A stretch of DNA of 64,000 bases from Abelmoschus esculentus (GCA_035048815.1 JAUCBN010000062.1:320001-384000), one strand, 5' to 3'. Positions 10,558-24,063 are shown, counted from the first letter of the stretch. The notes: generated by a model from the letters alone, not told the origin. Numbers and translations are program-made.

Positions 10558-13500
10558 TTACCGCTTTGTAAACATCCCTTGCGTTAATGATGCTAATGAT
10601 GAGAAATCGTAATCTTTTCCCCATTGAGATGGTGTAATTTTAGGGACAGGAGCCGGTGAGATAGGCTTACCGCTGATGCTTTTCATGCTGATGGTTGAGG
10701 ACGGAACTACTGGCCTTGGGCTGGAGAAGCTGATCAGAGTATACCACAAGATGGATAATATCATAAGCAATGAATATATGTTTATCAAAGGAGAAATGTA
10801 TTTGAATAAAGCACTTGTGAAACTAGGTCATTGTGTTTGTCCAGTGTGTGCTTTTGTATGAATCTGCAGACAGATAACAGATTTCACGTATAGCTATTCG
10901 TATTAGGATGAGTTAATGTATGAAGCATTGCACTGAAATTTTGATGGTATCGAATCATCTATATACCATGGAACTTTTCCCAACGAACCTCATTTTCAGT
11001 GATTATATACCGAACTACAAAACCGTGTGTTTTAGAAATAAGAAAGTTTTGATAGTCAAGCTGAAACAATTTGCTTACGCACCTGGAAGTTGGAAAATTA
11101 ATTGAATTTCCTACAGGGTGCATCTGTCGGTTGCTTCCCATCTGGTATTGGAAGATGATTAACATGATGAGATAGTATTAGGGAGAAGTTACAATCCGGA
11201 AAAAGAACAATGATGGAAGCATGTTGCAAGCAAACCTGCATATGATTCTGTCGACTAGCAGCTGGTGTTACCATTCTAAGAACTTGATGGTCAATGCTTC
11301 CAAAACTCGGAGCAGGAGAGTGAAAGCCATTGGAGCTGAACTGAGGTGAATTGATAGGGAAGGCTTGGGATCCACCATTAGGCTTCGCAGTAGTGTACGT
11401 GATAGACTGTTGGTTCGGAAGCATAGCAAGCTGCTGTGGATGGATGGAAAATGGAGACACCATACTTGACTGCAAAAAAAAGTAATCAAAATTCAGAAAA
11501 GGTCTCCACTTTTGAAATTCCTCGAATGAAGCTATCTGTCCTGAAAGAACCAGTCAATATTCATTATACAGTTTTGAATTTCAACTAAGAGACGGCTTAC
11601 TGTTTCAAAGAGATTTATATTATTGTGTTTAGCATCTTCATGTGGTTTCTCTGAAAACGTTTGTTTCAAGTTTAATGAATCACTTGTCATCTTGGGCTTT
11701 GCTTCGATAGCTGCAAAGTGCAAAGCAAAAGGTTAAGGCAAGAGTGAACGTAAAGAACTATAATTAACAACTGTCACCAAGAAACCATGTAGCAATAAGC
11801 TCGAGACGGCAGGAAGCATACATTGCAAACCAGCCAAAGAATTATTGTGAACTGAACTGGAGTCGTTCTCTCTAGAATCCCCTATCGAGAGCAAATTGAA
11901 AAGTTCAGTAGCGTAATCGATTTTGGGTGGTGCTACCAGTGCGGCAGTATTAACATCCCTCTTTATTGATTCAGCCTTCGAGATTGAAGGGGTACTGGCA
12001 ACCTCCTGCTTTACAGATTCAGCCTTTGAGACTGATGGGGCACCGGAAACCTCCTGCTTTACAGATTCGGCCTTTGAGACTGATGGGGTACTAGTAACCT
12101 CCTGCTTAACAGATTCAGCAGCTTTGGCTGATGGTTCAGAGTTATGTCGAGGTTCTTGTGGACTTGTATCGGGTTTAACCTGTAGAGCAAGTATAATCGT
12201 TCATTTCTACGCCACCATCACATATATAATAAAGAAAGATACTACTTTGAAATGGTAGTCATTTTGGGTATTTTCAAGCACCTAGCATTTCAACATTTCA
12301 CAAGAGATCCTACAGTGTTATTTATGCAACTTATCTTGATCTAAGCAACAAAAAGTTTCATACTGTCTCGGTTTTTCACTTCGCATCGAAGCAACATGAT
12401 CTATGAGTCAAAATAGCTTGCATAAACATCGAATCAAAAAAACAACTGCTTTAAATATTCAAACATTTCAATGCCCACTAAAAGAAAGATAGGCAAACCA
12501 TACAGGGTAGTTCATTTGCTACATATGTATTTCCTCCATCTGGAAGGCAGCAAAGCAAAGTTAACCGCGGTACTGTAAAAAGGGAAATGCATTTACTGAC
12601 AATCAGTGTATAAGACCGAACAAAGGATATTATTACCTTCTGAGGAACATTTACATTCACTTGCTGGTAAATTTTCGTAGTAGGAACGCTGTTATTTGTA
12701 ACAGGTGGATGAATAATTTTCTTCTCTGTAGAAACAGAATTCACATTAGTCAAGTTCTTATCCCCACCACCACTTATAGTTCCTACTCTATGAAGCGATT
12801 CCTTTTCTTCATTTACACATGGAGGTGATTTTGCCGTTCGACCCCTGAGAATCCATCGCTTTTCCACATACCTAATGAAAAAATAAGCATCCTTAAGCAA
12901 AATTACTTTTGACAAGTTTCAGTGGAAGAAAATTAAGCATAAATTTAAAAGTGATGGGTAGCTTTATTTTTATGAAATTGTACTTTGCACGAATGAAATT
13001 CTCGATTCCAACTCTGTTATACTTGGGAGGCAACTCTGCTTCCCAGTAAGCATTCGATTTTTCATTCCCCATGGCTGCAAGAAAGAAGAAAATGAGATCA
13101 CAACCACCCCTGCATTTGAATTGGGAAGGTAATCAAAGAAATAAACAGTGGAACATACATTGGATAAAAGAAACTTGTTCCGGAAGCCATGTATCTAAAG
13201 TGGCGGATCTCACCTGAATGAATCAAATATAATTCCCACAAACATGTTAACAAGAAAATCAAACTCGAATCACACACTTAATAGTGAAACAACATAAACA
13301 AAACCTTTGATATGTGTACTCCAAGACTTCTATGAACCCCTGAACATTGCATGCAAATGAATATTCCGAGACTGACACTAGCCCATCGTGGCCCCCTGAA
13401 TAGCAGACAAGCCATTATAAAACCTGAGTCCAAGTCATCAACAGTAAGGACAGTAAAGCATACTAATAGAAACATTGTTACCAGATACCTACTTGGTTTT

Positions 13501-14468
13501 GCAGTCTGCACATTCTCTATTTTCAGGTAACTTAAGAAGGCCATCCAATATCTGCAGAAGGTGGCACCAAATAGGCCAAATTAATATCAGTTAGATTACA
13601 AAACACACACACACACACACATACATACATATATATATATATATAACCAAGGCAATGTTGCAACTATGCACACACATATACATGCTTGAATGCATAGGAA
13701 GGAAGAAAAACTATATCTTGAGGAAATCAATTGACATTAATACGACAAACATCACGAATTGAAGTTAAAACAACACTAATGGAATAGAAAAAATTGACAT
13801 TGTTTTCTTGCATATTACTTGATTCGAATAAATTTTAAGAATCCAATAACAAGTTGCCTATGACATTCAAATAAAATTTGGAACATGAGTAATAAATATT
13901 GCAACAGCAAGAAAAGATGGACATCATGTTGGCAGCACCGACTTCCAGATGAGCTATAGCCAACTTTATCTATGTGGGCCTTAGATTTAAGACACCAAGG
14001 CATCACCAAACACAACTTACAGCTAAAATGTAAAGAGCAGTGCAACTTGCTTCAATTGAAAACTAGAAATCTTTCAAGACAAATACTTCAAAACTATTCC
14101 AAATTGGCCAGTTAAAGCTCAGGATTAATTCAATAAACACACATAAGGAAGCCCAAATTTCCAAAATCAGAGAAAGTTCAAACATTTCAAAAACAACAAT
14201 GAAATCAGATTCTCCAACTATGGCTTTTGCTTTGTAGAGTTAATCAACAGAAAAGGGTATGCAAAAAACAGAGCCTGCAATCATATATTTTCATCAAACA
14301 CTTCAAAATTCATACTTTACCAACTAGAGCAAAAGAAAAACGCTAAAGCTTAAAAGGGTAGTAAATAAAGATATCATAGAAATGAAAATAAGAAAGAAAA
14401 AAACAGAGACAGAGAACCTTTGTGTGTTTAGCGTTGAGTTCTTTAGAAACGTTAGCCTTCTGGTTCAT
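10558..14468 (-). CDS. AGD5: ArfGAP, AGD5/NEVERSHED type
   Basis: Eleven exons on the minus strand, from the start: 14468-14418, 13551-13493, 13395-13305, 13213-13159, 13074-12984, 12871-12637, 12179-11822, 11710-11601, 11469-11236, 11141-11083 and 10729-10558, giving 504 aa. The N-terminal ArfGAP zinc finger has Cys31, Cys34, Cys51 and Cys54 and the arginine finger at about Arg59 (CSGVHRSLGVHISKVRS). A long low-complexity middle follows, then the AGD5-type tail with MVSPFSIHPQQLAML, a MHPVGNS segment and the C-terminus YDFSSLASLTQGMF. NEVERSHED stimulates GTP hydrolysis by ARF GTPases at the TGN/early endosome and is needed for floral organ shedding in Arabidopsis. In place of the usual Gln after CKTK this copy has Gly (CKTKGPRW). 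Sequence at 11480-11560 could be an alternative exon but was left out because exon 8 joins exon 10 like known relatives. Confidence 0.92.
11953..12120. repeat. 48-bp tandem repeat inside the ArfGAP coding region
   Basis: GATTCAGC-type words recur exactly every 48 bases at 11968, 12016, 12064 and 12112. On the coding (minus) strand this gives a 16-residue repeat built around AESVKQEV followed by PSVSK, three full copies and a partial one. The period keeps the frame, so the repeat lengthens the linker between the ArfGAP domain and the C-terminal tail. Confidence 0.9.
13601..13645. repeat. (AC)n-(AT)n microsatellite
   Basis: A run of AC dinucleotides passes through a few ATAC units into AT dinucleotides, in the first intron of the ArfGAP gene. 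Confidence 0.95.
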
Positions 14469-15158
14469 GATGTTTGCAAAAAAACTATCTGAGTATCTTC
14501 TCCTCTTTGCTGCAGAGTTATCTCTTTTTTTCTCAGCTGAAAATTAATGTTTTTTGTTGGAAAAATTCAATTTTTACTGGAATTAGAGGAAACCCAGAAT
14601 GAGAAGGAAAGGAAGAGGGGGAGAATGAACAGAGTGTTGAGAAATGTCAAAGTGGGTATCTTTTGATTTGTTAAATTGGCTGGCTCTACGCTTGCTTTTA
14701 CTATTTGTCTTTGGGTGGAGGCTGGCTGGCGTGTCCACACTCGTAAAAGTGGGGGGTCTCTCGTTTGCTGCCACTTTCTACTCTAAAACCGTTACCCTTA
14801 TTGTCTGCACAACGTCAAGTAGGATAATAAGTTGGGTGATAATATAGAAATTAATATTTTAAAGTTAGATATTAACATCGGCATAAATTAAAAAAAATTA
14901 TAAATATTTTAATTTTAAGTATAAAGATGTAATATAAAATATAAAATTTAAGAGTTAAAAATTAAAGATACGATAAAATTTAGGGTTTATATGTTAAACT
15001 TAAATTTCTCGTCATATAATCTTAAATTTTAACATTTATCCCTGAATTATAGCTCTTAAACTTAAATTTTAATTTGAATTCTTAAATTCTAAAAATAAAA
15101 TATATATAATTTTTTTATCGTCATTATATTAAATATAAATTCTTAAAACATTTATATT
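14469..15158. other. upstream region of the ArfGAP gene
   Basis: GA/CT-rich leader-like sequence up to about 14600, then increasingly AT-rich spacer. The small open frames here show no recognisable family. Confidence 0.45.
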
Positions 15159-15539
15159 TGGGAAAATCTTGGCAATATTTTGGATGAGAAAAATATTTCT
15201 CAAAGTAGTGATGCTGCAGATTTATTTCCTGGAATATTATGAATTCTACAGTAAAACGAAAATCGAGGCTAAAAGCCTCCGTCTTTGAACAGGGAATGTC
15301 CAAAATTAAGGGATGAAGATGAGCCAAAAGATTCCGTCTTTGAACAATGCGATTCATTGTTGACAGACGCAGCAGAGAAGACAAACTGTTTTAATATCGA
15401 AATTCATGTTCAAAGACGGTACTTTTTGACCATGTCTTTAAAATCACTGTTGATTTTACAATATTTTAAAAAATAATTTTCACACATCAATATTCAGGGA
15501 AATATTTTTCCCATCCACAATATTTGTAAGAATTTTTCA
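15159..15539. mobile_element. MITE-like element with long imperfect inverted repeats
   Basis: The left end (GGGAAAATCTTGGCAATATT, then GGATGAGAAAAATATTTC) is mirrored by the right end, whose complement reads GAAAAATTCTTACAAATATT then GGATGGGAAAAATATTTC. The pairing continues inward for roughly 140 bases per arm to CCGTCTTTGAACA at about 15279, mirrored near 15408-15420. A second direct copy of CCGTCTTTGAACA lies at about 15332 in the loop. No coding capacity or clear target duplication was found, so the class is undecided. Confidence 0.7.
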
Positions 15540-15996
15540 TATTCATATGTATATATATTATTATTCTGATTTGATTTTTTAATTGTTTAATTTAAATTAA
15601 ATATTATTAAAATATATTAGTTTTTTTTTATCATAACTTTATTTATAATGTTAATATTCCAAAAAATCTAAACATTATTCGAGAATGAAAATTTAAAATT
15701 AGTGGAGGGTATATATCTAAATATGCTTTTTGATCTAAATATAGATAATTAACAATAATTGAGATTGCAGTTTGGTACGACATCAAAACGAGTAAAGTGA
15801 TATCTTTTAGTGGTTGAAAATAATTGTTAAATTTATGAGTTGTATTTAATTAAAGAAAAATAATTCTATATGAGTCCTATAAAAAGATTATATAATATCA
15901 TTACGTTAAGACAAAGCACCAAATTCCCCATGTCAGTAAGGAAGATTTCGTGTCCTAAATCATCAAGATTCCGTGTCCTGTTTTAGTGACCTTAGG

Positions 15997-16799
15997 TAGG
16001 GGTGTATTCGGTTCGGTTCGATTTAGTTTTTCGATAAAATATGAACCGAACCGTAATCTACGATTTTTTTAAAAAATAAACCAAAACCGAATGGTATAAA
16101 AACCGAAAACCGAATTTTACGGTTCGGTTCGGTTAAAACCCGCGGTTTTTCGGGTTTTTTGTAATTTTAAAAAAAATAAGCAAAACAAATAATATATTTA
16201 TTAGATCCTTAATTATCAATTTACCATTAAAAACAAAAAAAGTATGTCTTGAGCCTTTTTCAAATCTAAAATTTTAAAGAAGAATTAAAAAATATTAATT
16301 ATTACAAAATAAATAATGTATCTGAAAAATATATCACAAAAAATATTTATCTAATTAATATAGACTCAATGATTCTATATCATCAACTTAAACATAAATA
16401 TATAGCCTAATATATTATTTGATTAAAAATAAACCCAAATATTCAATATCATAAAATAGCCCTAAATAGTAATTATTATAAAAATATATTCGAATTTAAA
16501 ACATATTATCTAATTAATTTAATATTATAAAAATATATCTAAATATTTTAAGAGACAATCTTAAAAAACAAATTTAAATATTTTAAGAGACTATTTTTAA
16601 ATATATTTTATATGGAATAAAAACATAATATATTTTGAATTCGGGTTGATATGGAATAAACGGGTTTCATATGGAAAACCCGAAACCGAACCGAATTACA
16701 AATTTTGATTTTTAAACCGAACCGTAATATGTAAAATCGAACCGTATAGTTCGGTTCGAATCGGTTTTCCAGTTTTCTTGGTTTCGTTGCTCACCCCTA
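15997..16799. mobile_element. hAT-like MITE, 803 bp
   Basis: Starts TAGGGGTG and ends CACCCCTA, with terminal GGTTCGGTTCG/CGAACCGAACC arms. The flanks ACCTTAGG (15989-15996) and ATCTTAGG (16800-16807) form an 8-bp target duplication with one mismatch, the length expected for hAT transposases. The interior is AT-rich and non-coding. Confidence 0.8.
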
Positions 16800-17089
16800 A
16801 TCTTAGGACCAACGAGAAGCAGAAGCTCTGCGACTGCTTACACTAAAAAATAGAAGCAAAAAACTGAGCAATCCCCACAAATATAGCCACTTTCGCCAAT
16901 CGAGATAAAATTTGGAAACATGGTAAGAAAAATGATTCAAATAATGAAATAATTAAATGCCATCCAACAAATGGCTCTATGAACCAAGGAAAAATGCAAA
17001 AGGATGAAACTTTAACTGTATCTGTGTGTTGTAAGTAAGCCCCCCAAGACTAACATATATATCCATTCTCCGACCATGAACAAGAAAAC

Positions 17090-20000
17090 CTAGTTGTCTT
17101 GTTGTTTTTCTTGTCTGTTGCGCCTTTGATACTTTAGAAATGGATCCACCCAATCCTTGTCTTCCTCCACAGCTTGATTCCATCTTTCTTTAAACACTTT
17201 ATGTTCCCAAGTGGACTGCCTCCGAATCTGCAACATTCAATTACTATTAGAATTCATTTATGGAAGAATCTAAGCAAAATCATGTCCCACAAGGATATGT
17301 TATCTCTCTTTTCTTTGGGGGTCGGGTCCTTGAATCGTATTCATTCATCCGAACAATCTTGTGCTTACACGTAAAAAACGATGAGCATCAAATTATTGAG
17401 AATTATCAATGATCATGTGGTAACCAAGAGGGTGTAGCCTAAGAACTAAAGCCAAGCCAAATTTCTCTTGGCCGGAAGAACTAGAACAATATATCCGTAA
17501 TCATATCAATTTCTTAACTAATCAAGGGAATGTCTCGTGTACGGTGCTATTGATAAGGATCATTGGCGAATTGAAGAATTAATAATCTCACCTCAGTTCG
17601 TAGATCGAAATTTGAAGTCCCATGTCTCTGCACATGAGTGGGAAAAAGCAGTAAGAAACCAAATGAATTACAATAAATCTAGCGCAGCACAATAGCCAGG
17701 ATGAATCCGACAGGAAATTACGAGAAGGGAAGGAGTAAAAGCAGAACCTTTATGGTTGTCCTCATTGTGGGATGGCCAGTACCCCCTAAACTTTGTATAC
17801 CCTTATGAACAATGTACTCGCTATCAACCACGCCAACATTCTTTGAGCGATCACCCTGAATAATAACATATATAATGATAAATATTATATTTCTAAGCTG
17901 TCTGCGGAAATATACGTTGTTTATTAGAACAAAAAGGGAAATGAGCATGGTTCACTAAGCAGGTGAAAAATAGAACCAAGTGAATCTTACCTGTGCACAA
18001 TACCCGAGTTTCATATCCACTCCCCATCCATGCACAAGATCATTCTGAATGGGAGTAAAACGACAAGAAAGAAAAGGCTAAATGAGAAAATGAAACAAAT
18101 AATCAACGGTGTCATTGTTAAATTTTGATATAGACAAGGCCAACATGCAAAGTTACCTGTATGAGATGCCATGCACAATACCATGCAGATCTAGAAAACA
18201 CAGGAGCCATTCCCTCCACGAATCTACAAAGGTAATATGAATGACTAAAATTAGTACAGATTACAGTGGTGATTAACCGGATGACGGACTAAATATTCTT
18301 CGAGAATTTCATCAATCCAGCTCATAGCAGGGTATCTCATATAGAGTTAGGAATATTATAATTGCGCAAAACCTTCTTAGTTATCAAGTACAAAGACCTA
18401 GTGTATATATAATTTAAATTGTACTTTTAAAAATACTTTGATGGGCGAAATTATTGTCTTCAAATTGCTTATAAATACTCCATCATGCCACCAAGGAATA
18501 TGACAATAAAATAACTCACCCAGTGCATGGTGGCCCCTCGCTTGCATTTGAGCACTTTGTTTTACCTCTAAGGTCATAGACTCTCCTGCGATGTCAAAAC
18601 TTTTAATGTATCGTAGAAGTAATAATACACATGCCTTTTGTCAATGGTCATAGACCACCTGTTTACCTATGAAACCTTTTCTTTTTCGCGCGTATAGTGA
18701 TTCTGTGGTGTATTTCAGTTGAATTGGGGTCTAAAGCTGGCTGAGAAATCTCAAAACCTTCAGACTTCACAATTCTTAGGTACCTGGAAAAGCAAGACCA
18801 GTCAATGAATCATAATGTTAGGGTTTTACCTGAAACAAAAGTAGTCCCCAAAGGCCCAGAAAGCACAAACAGTGACCAAGTGAAAGATTAAACTAACATT
18901 TCCTCATTGAGAAACCAGACAGAAAACTATATTATCGACAAAGAATACGTAATATTATGTCGCAAAAGCCTTTTACCTTATAGGGTCAAAATGCTCGACT
19001 CCCAAGTCTTCATCCCAGAGAAATATGTAGTCATAAAGAGACACAATATCAGGATGCAGAAAGCGCTTTGCAAACCACCTGAAAGGGGGAAGACTGAAGA
19101 GGTCACTAAAACTTATCCAATGACCATTTTAGCAATTCAAATGAGAAAAGAGCACAGATATAATAATATTTTTCAAGCAGTCCAAAGTACATATCCGTAT
19201 TATACAGTAGACCAAGCTCCTAGTGTTGGCACACATACAAACATCTATTCAGATTTCATAATGATACACATTGGCAGTAACACAAACTGTAGGTTCGCCC
19301 ACACAAGTTCACAACAAAATATGAGAATCATAACACTATTGATTAGGGACCTTTTTTCTATAGTAAAACCAATAACATTTATTTTTTTCCATACTATCCT
19401 ACTGCTTGAATTATGAATTGTTATATTTGAATCCCAGAGATAATATCAGCTTAACTCATCGGAAAAAGCTTCAGTGGGAAACTACAATGAGTGTATTTAT
19501 ACTTCAATTTCAATATGAACATACACATCCACCAATACATGTTATTAGAACAAAGCATCCTTTAACCAGCAGTGAGGCCTTACCACTTCGTTTGGTTATG
19601 AGCTACTATGTGAACAGCTTTCTCACCCCAACCCAGATCCCACCATCCATCCACATTGCCATCATAATGAAACAAAATAATGGAAAAATTTGCTGCAAGA
19701 AACTGAATTCAACAAAATTAGGAAAAGAATGTGTAGTTCATCAAATTTGAAAACCAACAGTACAAGATGCATTACCCTTTTCACGACATCATCAACATTA
19801 TCTTTTTGCTTGATACCAACTGGCATTGCTAGCAAGTTCTTGTTTGTCTTAAGACTAGCCTGCAACAAGATAGCCATTTGTTACTGTTTCCATTTAAAGA
19901 GGAAAAGACAACAAAGTGTCTGTATGCATAAATTCAGGATACAAATAGATTAAAGTCTCACCTTTGACTGTGAATTGCTTGACCATAGAGGTCTTAGTTC

Positions 20001-20588
20001 TAAATCTGAACGAGCTTGCATAATGCCACGAGGCAAACCTCCTAATTTCCCATTATGCAATCGATAATCCTAGGCACAAGCATACCATTTAGTTTCCCAG
20101 ACTGGTAATAAGAATAATACGCAACACAAGAGATGATGAGGAAACAATGACAACGAAGGAAATGAATCCTAAACAGCATATAATGCAAGCACTTAGAAAA
20201 ACAAAGAGGATTCAAGTTCTACAAGCTCAATCAGGCACATTTACCTTTATGGTTTCAAAAGGGTGAAATTTTGTTTCCATCTGACAATAAGAGAAACGAG
20301 TTAAAAGAGATTAGAACAAAGCTGTAGCAAGCCTCAGAAGTTGCAATAGATTAAATAAACCATTCGCCAATATGAAACTAATGAGCTAAAAGGTAACAAA
20401 AGATCCCAACTGAGCACAACAATGCCATGAATAACAAATCCATTTATGTCCCAAATTTGAATCAAAACCATTGAAATCTAAAATAGGTGATGAAATACCT
20501 CTGTCTTAAGGTATTGATAATTTGTGGTTCTATACACAATGAACAACATAACTGTACAAATAACTCCCATAAATTGAAGCTGATTCAT
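17090..20588 (-). CDS. DUF707 type II membrane protein
   Basis: Thirteen exons, from the start: 20588-20499, 20280-20245, 20069-19962, 19859-19776, 19702-19584, 19078-18977, 18783-18667, 18585-18520, 18223-18157, 18044-17991, 17855-17748, 17627-17592 and 17227-17090, giving 374 aa. Residues ~4-20 (LQFMGVICTVMLFIVY) form a single N-terminal signal anchor. The rest is the DUF707 domain, with LLAMPVGIKQKDNVDDVV, IILFHYDGNVDGWWDL, DYIFLWDEDLGVEHFDP, SEGFEISQPALDPNST, CSNASEGPPCTGFVEG and VVDSEYIVHKGIQSLGG. Plant DUF707 proteins are often labelled lysine-ketoglutarate reductase trans-splicing related, a name with little functional support. The anchor and the aspartate-rich block resemble Golgi glycosyltransferase architecture, which is inference. 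All splice phases agree. An upstream 5' UTR exon near 21650-21785 is possible. Confidence 0.92.
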
Positions 20589-23500
20589 TTTAAATCCACA
20601 GTTTCCCTGCAACAGCATCAGAGAATTAGAAACTTTAAAACTAAAACTATACTGAAATTTCTATCTCACAAGGCCTTCAAGCTTGAAGTAAAAGAAGAAC
20701 ATACCCCCTCAAATAAAGCATTTCTTTTCTTGACCAGCTCATTCCATGATTGAAATGTCCTCATACAATCAATGGTTTTCTAATACCCTCAAAACAAACT
20801 GCAAGGAAATAGCATGCAAATCAAAACTTTTTAATATATATATATATATATCAAATGTTCTTCAAGGTAAATCATATAATTACTTTCTACTCAAGCACCA
20901 ATAGTAATAACTAATAATAATAATATCAAAGAACCCTTTTTAGCTTCAGCAACTGAGATAAGGAATTTGAACTTGAACGAAAAGGATAAAATAAATCTTT
21001 ATGCTTAAAACTTAAACAAGTTGAAGCTTGTGCATGTGCATGTGCATGTGCCCTCTCAAAATGGTAATCTCAAAGGAGGTAAAAAAAGTGTTTTTCATAT
21101 TGTTTATTCTAAAATTAGAAATTTCGAACGACTCCCAAAAATTTAGAAGAGAAACAGAACATAATCCCAGAAACAAATATTAATCTGTCCCTCAAACAAG
21201 GGAACTGGAACTGGAACTTTGAAATCAAACAAAGAGTTTGTTTGAGTATTCGTTAGATCTAAGACAGTGGGTATTACTATTTTAAACTCCTTGCTGAGAT
21301 TTAAAAGCAAAATGAAATTATCAACAGGAAAAAAACAGCAAAGTTTCTATTTTTAAATTGAAGTGAAAGAGAGAAAAGAAAAAGAAAAAACTGAAGGAAG
21401 CTAAGACAATATCAATCAGCTTCAACTTCAACTTCCCAAATTTCTTCATTTTAAAAAAATACAAAGACTAACTGCAAGATTATAAACTATAAACCAGATC
21501 TTGATCCACCCACCAGTTAAGCCAAAACCCATAAATTGAAGAGAAACAATGAAGACGAAAAGATTTATCAAAGCTGAAGCTGTAAAAAGAGTAAAACAGA
21601 GGAAGCAGGGCAGTACGCCACCGAAAAAGGAAAGCATTCTAAAGAAGAAAAATATTTCAGTGGAACCTTGTCTCTAGCAGTTAAGCTTTGGCATGGCGGA
21701 TTTAAGGTTTGTGGTTTATGAGTTGTCGGGAAATGAATCGGCGATGATTCCCAGTGCGATATCTTCTTCCCCCCTGAAATATGCACAATGATGGCGTATG
21801 TCTCACTTTTCTCTCTCTCTTATAAGGATTTTTTTTTCCTTTTATTAAAATATTTAAATTACGTAGATATTGTTAAATAACGATATATTCTATATATCTT
21901 TAAACAAATGTGGAAAAAAATTATTTAGGAATATTCTGAAATAATTATTTAGATATTGTGTTTTAAAAAAATATTTTACCCACTTATTTTTATTTTTAAA
22001 TATATATTATTTTTTGTTACATTAATAAATTTAGCTTGAGTGACTCGAGTATTAGTCTGAAGTCAATAAAAAATGGTAATATATTATGAAATATTTTTCT
22101 ACAATAATATTCCAAATAAACTAATAAAATATCCTTCCTAAAAATTGCCTAAAATAACTTTTTTATATCATAGATGGAAATGGTAAGTTACACTCGTACA
22201 ATTTCCTTCTTTTTGTAATCTAATTTTTTTAGAAAAAAATATAAGAAATCAGAAATCAAGTCAGTCGATTAATCTTATAAATCGAATTAAATTCTAAACA
22301 TAAATTTTGTGTATTTTATATATGACTAATTAATCGCTTAATTTATATTAAATCATGTGTTTAATATAAAAATGATTTATTTATTTTATTTTATTTCAAC
22401 TGATTTCATTCTTTGTTGAATTCAACCAACTAGTAGTTGGTATTCTGATTAAGACTATTAATGCTCCGTTAAGCTATGTGCTGAGGCTAAAATGGTTAGG
22501 TAAGGTAACCAAATATTACGATTAAAAAGGAAAATAAAGAACCGGCGGAGAAGATGTGCTGACTGATGAGGCAGGACTTAAACACAGGGATAGGGATAGG
22601 AAAAAATTATTACCATAAAAATTTATATATTTTTATTAAAAATATTTTTATTTTTAAAAATTTATTTTTTTATAATTTATAAATTTATCTCCAAACATAA
22701 AATTTTATATTCATCTATATTTAATTAGTTTTATTAATTTTTATTAAATACTTCATCGGTGCATGAAGATAACCTGGTCAAAATGCTATACTACTATTTC
22801 ACTACCTCATCCTCTTAATTGTTCCCCACGACCATATAATCTCTGTGTCCTAAGATTCTCAGCACATGTGGGTCAAAATCAAATTTTTTATTTTATTTTT
22901 GTTATAGAAAAACAAATCGTAAGATTTGAGTTTAACGACACCTGGGGACGGTAGATTATTAATGACAGTATTTGTTACAACAGACTTGATGACAACTAGT
23001 TATGGTCTATGGTAAGAGAATTTAGTCAAATTTAAAAAATAATATTTTTTTATTCAGTTATAATGGTTATAATAGTATCTATTTTAGAATATATTCTTAA
23101 TCATTAAACATTATTGATGCTCGAACCCGTAATTTTTAAGAACAATAACCATTCTTTTAATCAATAAGACTAAATGGTTCGTTCTATATATAATATATTA
23201 TAAAAAATGTATTTACGGTTATTGTGTGTCAGGTGAAGTGCGGTTCCTAACCACGTTGTGTTACCTTAGGCTTAGGTTAGTTTACCTAAACCCTGTCGAC
23301 TTTCTATGTACCCAACATGGGACAGATCTAGTTGTTGTAAGACCAGGGTTGTTGACTGATTACAATTTACAAACAAAACAAGAATTAACTCTAATCGACA
23401 GGTTTAAAACACAGAGTATTAGGAACAAAACAAAACAAAGGACATGGATTAACACCCAAGAGGAGTTAGTTTAAATACAACATATTAAAAATTCTAAATA

Positions 23501-24063
23501 AAGCTAATAGATATTCTTCAATATGTTTTATAAGTATCATTTAAAATATTAATTATGTAATGATAGATATTGTCAATATAATCATCAAATTCAACCAATA
23601 ATATTACTTGTCTTATATTTCATTGTTTGTTGTTGCTTTGGGGAATATGAAAGTTGCGTGCAGAGCAAGTGATCAGGTGGTTAAAGATCATGGCTTGATC
23701 TCGGAAAAGACGTTAACAAACTAACAAACATATTTGGACTTATATGGTGGATCCAAAAATTTATTAAATATAATAATATTTAATTATCAATCGGATTAGC
23801 GATAAATTTTGTAAACATAATCAAGAATTTTATAAACAAAATAAAAATAAATTACATACCGAATAAGAATAAATATAAGATGTAAATAATATCTTACACA
23901 TTTCCCCTTATTTGCCATGGCATATAGTATAGTTTTATCTCCTAAGGAAATATTTTATCGTACGTTAAAAAGTTTTGAGTTTATTCGAATTTGATCTCGA
24001 ATTTTGGTGTTTATCGAAACTCAAATCATTTAACAGTACATCGATGTCTAATCGACTTGTTTA
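20589..24063. other. intergenic, about 3.5 kb
   Basis: The first 1.2 kb upstream of the DUF707 start probably holds its leader, an intron and promoter, with a (TA)n run near 20830-20850 and a (TGTGCA)n word near 21030. From 21830 on the sequence is very AT-rich. The stretch 23226-23474 is less AT-rich and open but unrecognised. It could be an unidentified repeat. Confidence 0.45.

Noticed and set aside
11480..11560. Possible extra ArfGAP exon (IASFEEFQKW frame)
   Set aside because: It can be read in phase, but direct joining of LFET to SSMVSPF matches the family better. Kept only as a possible alternative exon.
11922..12258. Repetitive plus-strand frame (TDSAFETDG-type repeat)
   Set aside because: It is the antisense shadow of the 48-bp coding repeat in the ArfGAP gene.
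18907..19750. Two long plus-strand frames (169 and 114 residues)
   Set aside because: They run antisense across DUF707 exons and introns, and the minus-strand exons carry the real family motifs.
21026..21050. (TGTGCA)n as a set of RY/seed regulatory sites
   Set aside because: It is a simple repeat of TGTGCATG, not the CATGCA core, and is not placed near a mapped start site.
23226..23474. 82-residue frame in AT-rich spacer
   Set aside because: No domain or family resemblance; likely part of an unidentified repeat.
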